In this document: in pieces, positions 15,412 through 22,620 of the stretch | How the letters are laid out: every line of letters begins with the position of its first letter | Numbering within the stretch: the stretch's first letter is position 1 | Assembly: GCA_003524435.1 (NCBI GenBank) | Contig: DQHP01000009.1 | Span: 1-23,013 of the forward strand | Direction: 5' to 3' | Length of the DNA: 23,013 nucleotides | Source: Microbacterium sp. | Lineage (GTDB): Bacteria; Actinomycetota; Actinomycetes; Actinomycetales; Microbacteriaceae | Notes under the pieces: generated by a model | The model's input: only the letters and a program-made list of their open reading frames with translations | What the model was told of the DNA's origin: nothing | Database searches by the model: none | Program-made: the position numbers and the translations under genes

Positions 15412-16734
15412 CTAGCCGGCCTCGGGTCCCACATCCGCCGTCGTCAGCGGTGCCCGCGTCGCCGCAGCCGTTGTCACCTCATGCGAACCCACGTCAAAGG
15501 TGCCCGAGCGCGCGCGGCCATCAATGTCGTCAGTGACCCAGTCATCGTGGTTCGTCTGGTTCGCCGCGTCGATCGCAGGGCTCGTCGACCCTGGCCGCCA
15601 TGTGCCAGCCGCATCCTGCGCGAGTTGCGGGTTCGACCGCGAATATCCCGCCTTCGGAATATTGCCGTCTGAGGCCGAGCCCCAGAGGATATTGCCACGC
15701 CAGTAGAAGTCCTGCATGAGCGGAACGTCTGCGAGCGAGCCAGTCGCGCCCTGGATGATGTTGTCAACGATCGTGACGTCGAGTGGCGGCACCGTCCGAT
15801 TCGTCTCTCCCGCGATTCCGTCACCGTTGTTCACAAGGGTGTTCAGCGCGATTCGGATGCGATCGGGCGCGTCGTTCGTGCGCCGAGAATCAGATGGCTC
15901 ACCTTCATAGTGATCGCGCAGAGTTCCCGATCCGACGACGATCGCCTCATCATCGATGCCCGCGATGTAGTTATTGATGATCGCGTGGTCGTTGCCGTAG
16001 ATTCGGATGCCCTTACTGCCGTCGATAATGCGGTTTCCCACGACGGTGTTGTCGTTGCCGTGGCGCAGCACGATGCCGCCAAAGCTGTTGCGGATGGTGT
16101 TGTAGCGAATCGTGTTGCCGCTGGATTTCACTGAGATCGCTTCGGGGTCACCGTTGGCGTTCTCGAACAGGTTGTATTCGATAATCGCGCCAGCGACGCT
16201 CAACGCCCTCGGGCTCACGCCGAGGCGGATCGACTCGCCACCGTTTGCTCCCGTGAAGTTCTGATCGGAGAAGTAGTTGTGATGCACGCGCACGCCTGTG
16301 GCCATCTCGGTGGATCCTGCACCTTCGATGCCGAGATAGACGCCAATCGTGTTCTTGCCGTGGAACCAGCTGTATTCCACCACTGAGTCATCGGCACGGA
16401 TCATGAGGTTGTGCTCCGCGCTCTGGGCGAAGACGAACTCATCACGACTGAACGTGATCGCACGGCTGTCTGCAGGCACTTCGAGCTTCGTCGACTGAGT
16501 GAGCACAAAGCCCTCGATCTTGATGTCATGCGCCTCATCAAAAACAAAGCTCGCCGAGCCCGTGAGGGTCACGCCGCCGACCGTCTCTGCTTTGATCGTC
16601 ACAGGATTTCCGGCAGAGCCACCGCCCGCCACGCTGATCGGCGCACTGCTGGAGACGCTGTACGTGCCGTCTTCCAAGACGATTGTGTCACCGGCATCCG
16701 CGCTGTCGATTGCGGTCTGCAACTGCGAGATCGA
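15412..16734 (-). repeat. Paralogous PL6 segment, copy 2
   Basis: Codons 533-972 of the large lyase, homologous to the catalytic part of the short lyase (copy 1 at 1695-3023) and in the same orientation. The two copies bracket about 12.4 kb that holds the importer and the uronate genes. Confidence 0.7.
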
Positions 16735-18330
16735 GGTGACCAGCGTCTCGTTCGCACTCGGCGCTTCCTCGACCGGGTCGATGTCGCCGGGTGTCTCGCC
16801 GGACGGCGTCACCGCAACGTTCGTCAACCCGCTGTTCGCGTTGGTGACGGTGTTGGAGTCGTAGACCGTGTTCGGATTGCTCGCGCACTTCGACGTCGAT
16901 GAGACCCGGATGGCGTAGTCACCCACGCCGCCGAGATCTGAGTCGTTGTTCTTCCAGACGTTGCCGCATCCGAAGCCCTCGAGCAGGTTGTGCGTCTCAT
17001 AGCCGTTGGCGAACGTTCCCGGGGCGGCGAAGCTACCGGTGTTGCCTTCGATGAGGTAGTCGTTGCCCTTCGCGTCGATCCAGGAATCAGCGGAGTTCTC
17101 ACCCGAGAGCCCCTGTCCGTCGAAGGTGTTGCCGCGGACGATTCCGTCGTGCGTTCCCTCTTTGATATCGATGTGCTCGGCGGCGATGCCGGGGCCGAAG
17201 TCGTTGTCGAGAACCTGCACTCGATCGGAACGATCAAAGCCGCTCGAGTCGGCATAGCAGTTGAAGTTCGACTTCGATGAGCCGAGATAGAGGCCCTCGC
17301 CGTAGCCAGCCTTCACCAGCCCCGTGCGCATAATCTCGGAATTTCGGATGACGCCGTCTGCGGACGAGCGCCGAAAGTGAACGCCCTCCTCGGCAATGTC
17401 ACGCACCAGCACTCCGTCGATAGAGACGTGCGTCGCAGCATCCAGCACGATGCCCTTCTTCGAATCGGCGATCGTCACTCCATTTACGTTCCAGTGCGAG
17501 GCTTCGAACAACCAGAGCCCATACCCAGAATTCCAGCCAGAGGTGGGCCTGGGGCAGCCGGAGAGCGAACCAGAGGATGCCTCGTTAATTAGCACTGCGC
17601 TGCGCGGGCCGGTCAGCGTAATTGGTTGTTCTGCCGTGCCGGGCTGCGTCGCCACGAAGCTGCCCCGGTAGGTGCCCTCAGAGAGCGTGATCGTCTGTCC
17701 TGGCTCGGCATCAGCCAGCGCATCAGACAATTGCGCCGCGGTCGAAACGTTGACGGTGGTGCCGGTTTCGGGGTCAGTCGGCGCCGTGTCACCCGGAGTT
17801 CCGTATACCTCAACGCTCCACAGCGAATAGCCCCACTGCGTCCCGCGTTCAGTGCCGTAGACCCGCAGATACCGGCCGGTGCCGGTCAGGTTCGCATGTT
17901 CGTCAGTAGCGCCATCGCCCGCCGATACTGTTGCGAGGGTGGTCCAGGTCGCGCCATCAGCGGAGAGTTCGACGCGGTACTTCGATGCGAATGCCTCTTC
18001 CCACTGCAGCACGACTTTTGACACCGATGCTCCCGTACCGAGGTCAATGGTGATCCACTGCGGGGCCACTCCCTCCTCGCTTGCCCAGCGCGTCGTCGGC
18101 ACGTTGTCCACGACGGCGCCGGCGGGAAGCTCGGAGGATTCCTCAGACGACGCGCTCACAGGGCGTCCTTGCGATATGACATCGACGAGAGCCACCTCTG
18201 CAGCGACGCTGGGCACGGCGGTGGACGCGACAGCAGCACCCATGCCCATCGATAATCCGAGCGGTATCACGACGACCGCCGCGGCAATCGCGGCTATGGA
18301 TCGGCGTATGAAATGGGGACCGTGCGACAT
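15412..18330 (-). CDS. Large secreted multidomain protein: F5/8 type C module, unassigned beta-helix and PL6 lyase
   Basis: A 972-residue protein with a signal peptide (FIRRSIAAIAAAVVVIPLGLS, cleavage near 35-45), an F5/8 type C (CBM32-like) sugar-binding module at about 48-178 (LPAGAVVDNVPTTRWASE, WITIDLGTGASVSKVVLQWE, GRYLRVYG, YSLWSVEVYG), a right-handed beta-helix of unknown activity at about 193-505 (GQTITLSEGTYRG, EEGVHFRRSSADGVIRNSEI, EHIDIKEGTHDGIVRGNTFDG), a short acidic linker, and a complete PL6 lyase at 530-972. The PL6 catalytic Lys735 and Arg756 are 21 residues apart, and calcium-site residues Asn696, Glu699, Asp728 and Glu730 are present. PL6 enzymes cut uronate polymers by beta-elimination. 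The first helix contains paired cysteines (259/358 and 455/482) that could form disulfides. GAGGAG precedes ATG 18330, and operator D lies about 90 bases upstream. I see no sortase or membrane anchor, so it should be released. Confidence 0.87.
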   Translation of the reverse strand: MSHGPHFIRRSIAAIAAAVVVIPLGLSMGMGAAVASTAVPSVAAEVALVDVISQGRPVSASSEESSELPAGAVVDNVPTTRWASEEGVAPQWITIDLGTGASVSKVVLQWEEAFASKYRVELSADGATWTTLATVSAGDGATDEHANLTGTGRYLRVYGTERGTQWGYSLWSVEVYGTPGDTAPTDPETGTTVNVSTAAQLSDALADAEPGQTITLSEGTYRGSFVATQPGTAEQPITLTGPRSAVLINEASSGSLSGCPRPTSGWNSGYGLWLFEASHWNVNGVTIADSKKGIVLDAATHVSIDGVLVRDIAEEGVHFRRSSADGVIRNSEIMRTGLVKAGYGEGLYLGSSKSNFNCYADSSGFDRSDRVQVLDNDFGPGIAAEHIDIKEGTHDGIVRGNTFDGQGLSGENSADSWIDAKGNDYLIEGNTGSFAAPGTFANGYETHNLLEGFGCGNVWKNNDSDLGGVGDYAIRVSSTSKCASNPNTVYDSNTVTNANSGLTNVAVTPSGETPGDIDPVEEAPSANETLVTSISQLQTAIDSADAGDTIVLEDGTYSVSSSAPISVAGGGSAGNPVTIKAETVGGVTLTGSASFVFDEAHDIKIEGFVLTQSTKLEVPADSRAITFSRDEFVFAQSAEHNLMIRADDSVVEYSWFHGKNTIGVYLGIEGAGSTEMATGVRVHHNYFSDQNFTGANGGESIRLGVSPRALSVAGAIIEYNLFENANGDPEAISVKSSGNTIRYNTIRNSFGGIVLRHGNDNTVVGNRIIDGSKGIRIYGNDHAIINNYIAGIDDEAIVVGSGTLRDHYEGEPSDSRRTNDAPDRIRIALNTLVNNGDGIAGETNRTVPPLDVTIVDNIIQGATGSLADVPLMQDFYWRGNILWGSASDGNIPKAGYSRSNPQLAQDAAGTWRPGSTSPAIDAANQTNHDDWVTDDIDGRARSGTFDVGSHEVTTAAATRAPLTTADVGPEAG

Positions 18331-18361
18331 CGTTGTCTCCTCGTCAGTGGGAACTGCACCG

Positions 18362-18406
18362 GGCCAGCACTGGCCTTAGTAAATGTTCTTACCATTGTCG
18401 AGAACA
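18362..18406. promoter_or_regulatory. Two extra dyads in the leader of the large lyase
   Basis: GGCCAG-CA-CTGGCC at 18362-18375 and TGTTCT/AGAACA (18384-18389 and 18401-18406, 11 bases apart) lie between operator D and the lyase start. The first could form an RNA hairpin; the second resembles a dimer-binding site. Neither matches the 16-bp operator. Their role is unknown. Confidence 0.35.
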
Positions 18407-18421
18407 AGACGCTAGTGTTTC

Positions 18422-18437
18422 TGGCAAACGCTTGCCG
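18422..18437. promoter_or_regulatory. LacI-type operator D, upstream of the large lyase
   Basis: TGGCAAACGCTTGCCG, identical to operator A. It lies 91 bases before the lyase ATG, in the 158-base gap after the sugar isomerase gene. I could not settle on a promoter here: the minus strand offers TTGTTC-17-ATTTAC as a weak pair between operator and gene. Confidence 0.7.
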
Positions 18438-18488
18438 AAATGGTGCAGATTCAGGTGCTGACTCCCGGCGTCGAAGTCGAGGCAGGCG

Positions 18489-19238
18489 TTACACGAGATA
18501 CGAGCGAAGCGTCGCCGCCTCCGCAGCGAGGAGGTCGGGATCAGCACCGGGGATGAACTCGAGGAGCGCATCACGCGGACGATGATCTGCGGCCGCTGCC
18601 GCCTCGAAGAATCGTCGCCACAACCCGTCGCGGGCGTGCAGCGGCAGCCGTTCTTTGACAGGCCACCAGGAGAAAACGTGCGCGGCAGAGACATGGGCCG
18701 ATAGCGTGGCGTACTCGTCGAGCGCGACATCGTCGGGCGCGGCGACCGTCGGTTGCCAGTACGTGGTGAGAGCCGAGCTATCGACATCGGCGAGCAACCG
18801 CAGCGTCGTCGGCGCGGTATCCGCAAGGGTTCCGGAATGAAACTCAAGCGCGAGAGCGATTCCGCGCGTGGAGGCTGCGGCGACAGCATCCTGAATCCGA
18901 TCCACGGTGCGGCCCCAATCCTGCGCACTCGCATCTGCTGACCCGAGCGACCCCGCCCAGATCCGGATGCGGTCAGCCCCCAGCGCCTCGGCGCTATCGA
19001 GGATGGGGGTCAGATCTTCCCCCGCACTCGCACGGAAGTAGGAGCCGTAGGAGCAGACCGCCAGCCCCGCATCTGCAGTCACCCGCGCGACCTCGACGGC
19101 ACGGGCGGTGTCGCCAGGCGGCACGTGGACGTCGCCGCCCCACTCGATGACGTCCAGCTGTGCTCGCGCCGCAGCATCCACGATCTGTTCCGCCGTGAGC
19201 TGCCGGAAGGTGACCGAGCACAACCCTGCTCTGATCAT
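18489..19238 (-). CDS. Sugar phosphate isomerase/epimerase-like TIM barrel (second of two)
   Basis: A 249-residue protein of the xylose-isomerase-like TIM barrel (AP endonuclease 2) superfamily. Metal-ligand candidates are Glu132 (LALEFHSGT), His187 (SAAHVFSW) and Glu227 (LLEFIPG). The usual Asp in the second position is replaced by the segment TYWQPT (159-164). Such barrels act as isomerases, epimerases or, in keto-sugar routes, eliminases and hydratases. The frame is open to GTG 19313, 2 bases after the previous stop, but ATG 19238 has AGGAG 7 bases upstream and gives a normal N-terminus (MIRAGLCSVTFRQLT). It is the last gene of the Gfo-DUF993-TIM-TIM operon. The substrate is unknown. Confidence 0.82.
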   Translation of the reverse strand: MIRAGLCSVTFRQLTAEQIVDAAARAQLDVIEWGGDVHVPPGDTARAVEVARVTADAGLAVCSYGSYFRASAGEDLTPILDSAEALGADRIRIWAGSLGSADASAQDWGRTVDRIQDAVAAASTRGIALALEFHSGTLADTAPTTLRLLADVDSSALTTYWQPTVAAPDDVALDEYATLSAHVSAAHVFSWWPVKERLPLHARDGLWRRFFEAAAAADHRPRDALLEFIPGADPDLLAAEAATLRSYLV

Positions 19239-19314
19239 GCTCGTCTCCTCTCGAGGGGCGCAAGTTGCTGCAGATGTCACCGAACGCGGCACCGTACGCT
19301 CTTCGAACAGCACA

Positions 19315-20178
19315 TCACAGATGCGGTGTTATTGCCTCAGCAAAGGACGCGACCGTGCGCGCCACGACCTGCGCGGGGGCATCCGCCCAGATATCGGCAT
19401 TGAACAGTTCCACCTCAATGTCGCGGTCGTAACCCGTCTCAAGAACCGCGCGAGTGAGGGAAGCGAAATCAATCACGCCCTCGCCCATGTAATGCCGCGA
19501 CAGCAGCACGTCCGCGGGGAGCGGGGTCTTCCAATCGCACACCTGGTAGGTCGCAATACGGCCCTCGCGGCCCGCCCTGGCAATCTGTTCCAGCACCTGC
19601 GGGTCCCACCAGATGTGGAATGTATCCACGGCTGCACCGACGACCTCGGAATCGAAATCTGCGGCGATATCGAGCGCTTGCCCGAGCGTAGAGACGACGC
19701 AGCGATCCGACGCAAACATCGGATGCAAGGGCTCAATCGCCAGCGTCACACCGGCAGCCTGAGCATCCGGAGCAATCATGCCGATCGCATCGCGCACGCG
19801 CTCTCTCGCGCCGATGAGATCGCGCTCCCCCTCCGGGAGGCCACCCGCCACCAGCACGAGAACGGCTGTGGAACCCTCCGCACCGGCCGCCGCGAGAGTC
19901 GCCGTCTCTTCAATCGCGCGGCGGTTGTCGTCGAGTGCCGCATCTCGCTTCGCACCTGCAGGCAGCGAGAAGAACCCTCCGCGGCAGTGCGTCGAGAAGC
20001 GCAGACCCGAATCTGTCAGCATCTGCGCTGCTACGTCGAGTCCGACCTCGTTCACCGGCTCGCGCCAGAGCCCGATCGACTGCACTCCGGCCTCCGCGGT
20101 CACGTTGAGGGCGGTCTCGAGATTCGCGTACTTAATCGTCGCCTGGTTGATCGACAACCGGGGGTCGGGTGCGCTCAT
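19315..20178 (-). CDS. Sugar phosphate isomerase/epimerase-like TIM barrel (first of two)
   Basis: A 287-residue xylose-isomerase-like TIM barrel. The complete metal set is visible: Glu149 (AIEPLHP), Asp185 and His188 (VDTFHIWWD), and Glu257 (IEVELFN). It starts with INQATIKYANLETAL, a common opening in this superfamily. Its ATG (20178) overlaps the DUF993 stop (ATGA), and a 76-base gap separates it from the second barrel. The two barrels are clearly different subfamilies, not a recent duplication, so they probably catalyse different steps. The reaction cannot be named from sequence. Confidence 0.85.
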   Translation of the reverse strand: MSAPDPRLSINQATIKYANLETALNVTAEAGVQSIGLWREPVNEVGLDVAAQMLTDSGLRFSTHCRGGFFSLPAGAKRDAALDDNRRAIEETATLAAAGAEGSTAVLVLVAGGLPEGERDLIGARERVRDAIGMIAPDAQAAGVTLAIEPLHPMFASDRCVVSTLGQALDIAADFDSEVVGAAVDTFHIWWDPQVLEQIARAGREGRIATYQVCDWKTPLPADVLLSRHYMGEGVIDFASLTRAVLETGYDRDIEVELFNADIWADAPAQVVARTVASFAEAITPHL

Positions 20179-21362
20179 GCGTCTACTCCGTTCGTTCGCA
20201 GCATCCCATGCCAGCGTCGTTGTGCCAGTTCTGGATTCTCCAGTGCCAACGAGGCGTTGGCGAGTTCAACGATTCTGCTCAGATGCGGCAGGCTCCGCGC
20301 CGAGTGCAGTCCGCCGACCATCTGGAACGCGGGCTGATGGCCGTTGAGCCAGGACAGGAACGCAACACCGGTCTTGTAATAGAAGGTCGGAGCGGCGAAT
20401 ACCTGGCGGCTGAGTGCTTCGGTCGGCCCGAGAATCTCGAGGTAGCGTGCCGGGTCACCTGCATCCAGCGCTTGAATCGCAGCGGACGCTACCGGAGTAA
20501 TCGCCGCGAAGGCGCCGAGAAGGGCATCTGAATGACCTTCACCCTGGCCCGTCGTGTCGCCGCCAATCAGAGAGACGTAATTGAAGTCGTCGCCCGTAAA
20601 CATGCGCACGTCACGCGTCGAGTCGGCAGAGTGCAGGCGCTCGCGCACCGAAATCTCACTCTCCGCATTCAGCAGACTCATCTTCACGCCCGCGATCTTT
20701 GACGGGTTCTCAGCAATGATGTCGAGCAGAACAGCGGATGCTGTTTGCCAATCATTCGCGCCGAAATAACCCCCAAGCTCGGGATCAAATGCTGTGCCCA
20801 GCCAGTGCAGCACGACCGGCACAGTGGCACTTTCGAGCACCTCGCGGTAAACACGGCGGTAGTCATCGGCGCTGGTCGCCACGCGGGCCAGGTGGCGTGA
20901 TGCCATCAGAACCGGAACCGCGCCCTGCTCCTCGGTGAAGAGCAGTTGCTCCTTATACGCGTCGATGACCTGCGGGAGCGAGATATGCGACTCTTCGATG
21001 TGGTCAGTGTTGACACCGACCACGACCGAGCCACCTTCTTCACGCGCGACTTCGGCACTGCGAGAGATGAGTTCTCGGGTCGCCGCGGCATCCAAGCCCA
21101 TGTTTCGCTGTGCAGTATCCATCGCGTCGGCGACGCCCAGGCCCCACGAATAGACGTTGCGACGGAAAGTGAGAGTCGCATCCCAATCAACATCAGCGGG
21201 CTGCCCGGGGGTGTTGTCTGCATACGCTTTCGGCACGACGTGAGCGGCGGCATAAGCGACCCGGCTCTGCAGAGGGGATGCCGGACGCGTGAAGATTCCA
21301 GAATCGTTCAGCGCAGCATCCGATGTCTTGCCGTCAGCCCCGAGAAGGCGGAGCATGCTCAT
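20175..21362 (-). CDS. DUF993 family protein (dihydrodipicolinate-synthase-like TIM barrel)
   Basis: A 395-residue protein of the DUF993 family, related to DHDPS/N-acetylneuraminate lyase. Recognisable parts are GVNTDHIEESHISLPQVIDAY (116-136), VVLHWLGTAFDPELGGYFG (183-201) and AGVKMSLLNAE (224-234), where Lys227 stands at the position of the Schiff-base lysine of class I aldolases of this fold. It may split or dehydrate a keto sugar acid; no reaction is established to my knowledge. ATG 21362 overlaps the stop of the oxidoreductase (ATGA). The longer frame to 21509 is Arg-rich and lies within the neighbouring gene, so it is rejected. Confidence 0.85.
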   Translation of the reverse strand: MSMLRLLGADGKTSDAALNDSGIFTRPASPLQSRVAYAAAHVVPKAYADNTPGQPADVDWDATLTFRRNVYSWGLGVADAMDTAQRNMGLDAAATRELISRSAEVAREEGGSVVVGVNTDHIEESHISLPQVIDAYKEQLLFTEEQGAVPVLMASRHLARVATSADDYRRVYREVLESATVPVVLHWLGTAFDPELGGYFGANDWQTASAVLLDIIAENPSKIAGVKMSLLNAESEISVRERLHSADSTRDVRMFTGDDFNYVSLIGGDTTGQGEGHSDALLGAFAAITPVASAAIQALDAGDPARYLEILGPTEALSRQVFAAPTFYYKTGVAFLSWLNGHQPAFQMVGGLHSARSLPHLSRIVELANASLALENPELAQRRWHGMLRTNGVDA

Positions 21363-22522
21363 GACAGGCTCAGCGGCTCGATCGTGACCTTGCGGCCTTC
21401 GGCGCTCGAGGTCAGACCAGCCTCGGCGAACTGCACACCCTTTGCGCCGGCGAGCAGATCGAAGGGGTAGTCCGTGCCCTCGACGTATGAGGTGAGGTAT
21501 TCCTCCCATTGCTGGCGGAAGCCATTGAGGAAGACGTCGTTGGTGGGCACGCTCTGCCAGTCCTCGTCATAGTCATGGCTATCTTCGAGGTCAGGGTTCC
21601 ACACCGGCTTCGGGGTGGCGTTACGCGACTGGATCTTCGCGCCAAACAACCCCACGACAGCCGAGCCGTGCGTGCCGTCGACCTGGAATTCGACGAGCTC
21701 GTCACGGTTGACGCGCACGGTCCAACTCGAGTTGATCTCCGCGACGATGCCGCCGTCGAGCTCGAAGATCCCGTACGCGGCATCCTCAGCCGTGGCCGTG
21801 TACTTCTCGCCCTTTTCGTCCCAGCGCTCGGGGATGTGGGTCGCCGCCTGCGCGTAGACGCTCTTGACCTCGCCGAACAGATTCTCAAGCACGTAGTTCC
21901 AGTGCGGGAACATATCGCTGATGATGCCGCCGCCGTCTTCGGTGCGGTAGTTCCAGCTGGGGCGCTGCGCGGGCTGCCAGTCTCCCTCGAATACCCAGTA
22001 TCCGAACTCGCCGCGCACCGAGAGGATGCGGCCGAAGAAACCGGAGTCAATCAGACGCTTGAGCTTCTGAAGGCCAGGAAGATAGAGCTTGTCATGCACG
22101 ACGCCGGTTTTGATGCCAGCATCCTTCGCGAGTCGGGCGAGTTCGAGCGCCTCGTCGAGCGACTCTGCGGTGGGCTTTTCGGTGTAGATCGCCTTGCCTG
22201 CCACGATCGCCTTGCGAATAGCGGATGCTCGCACCTTCGTCACCAGGAAATCAGCGTAGATCTCCCACTGCGGATCTGCGAGCGCAGCGTCAAGATCGGT
22301 CGTGTAGTCGGCGATGTCGTGCTGAGCGGCGAGCTCTGCGAGCTTCTGCTCATTACGTCCGACGAGGATCGGCTTGACCGTCACCCTCGTACCGTCGGCG
22401 AGCTCAATGCCGCCCTGATCGCGGATCGCGAGGATCGAGCGGACCAGATGCTGCCGGTAGCCCATGCGTCCGGAGACGCCGTTCATGATGATGCCGATCT
22501 CACGGGTAGTCGCCTGTGACAT
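21359..22522 (-). CDS. Gfo/Idh/MocA family NAD(P)-dependent sugar oxidoreductase
   Basis: A 387-residue member of the Gfo/Idh/MocA family. The N-terminal Rossmann motif is IIMNGVSGRMGYRQ (11-24); the EKP signature is TEKPTAES (114-121) with Lys116; and GGGIISDMFPHW (197-208) supplies the Asp203/His207 pair usual for the active site. These enzymes oxidise sugars or cyclitols, often at C3. The frame extends to 22606, but ATG 22522 (MSQATTREIG) is the sensible start; only GGAAA is present as a ribosome site. It is the first gene of a coupled four-gene operon. A LacI-type palindrome (22559-22574) lies 36 bases upstream. Confidence 0.88.
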   Translation of the reverse strand: MSQATTREIGIIMNGVSGRMGYRQHLVRSILAIRDQGGIELADGTRVTVKPILVGRNEQKLAELAAQHDIADYTTDLDAALADPQWEIYADFLVTKVRASAIRKAIVAGKAIYTEKPTAESLDEALELARLAKDAGIKTGVVHDKLYLPGLQKLKRLIDSGFFGRILSVRGEFGYWVFEGDWQPAQRPSWNYRTEDGGGIISDMFPHWNYVLENLFGEVKSVYAQAATHIPERWDEKGEKYTATAEDAAYGIFELDGGIVAEINSSWTVRVNRDELVEFQVDGTHGSAVVGLFGAKIQSRNATPKPVWNPDLEDSHDYDEDWQSVPTNDVFLNGFRQQWEEYLTSYVEGTDYPFDLLAGAKGVQFAEAGLTSSAEGRKVTIEPLSLS

Positions 22523-22542
22523 GGTTTTCCGTTCTGTTGTGT

Positions 22543-22560
22543 CCGTCGGAGAATCGACGG
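22543..22560 (-). other. Leader hairpin of the Gfo operon
   Basis: CCGTCG (22543-22548) and CGACGG (22555-22560) can pair around a 6-base loop in the mRNA leader, just downstream of operator E. It could affect stability or be chance. Confidence 0.25.
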
Positions 22561-22574
22561 GTAAGCGCTTTCCC
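22559..22574. promoter_or_regulatory. LacI-type operator E, upstream of the Gfo-DUF993 operon
   Basis: GGGTAAGCGCTTTCCC is a near-palindrome around AAGCGCTT, distinct from the four TGGCAA sites. It lies between the Gfo gene and the end of LacI-3, which is the likely binder. A weak minus-strand promoter, TTGCTT (22606-22601) and CATCAT (22582-22577) with 18 bases between, would start transcription within or just after it. Confidence 0.6.
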
Positions 22575-22620
22575 ACATGATGCCATGGCACCCGGCTCTG
22601 AAGCAACCGGAGTCGCGAAT

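Noticed and set aside
1695..18330. Calling the locus a classical alginate utilisation cluster
   Set aside because: PL6 alone does not prove alginate; no PL7/15/17, DEH reductase or KDG kinase is present, and the catabolic genes are of the glucuronate type.
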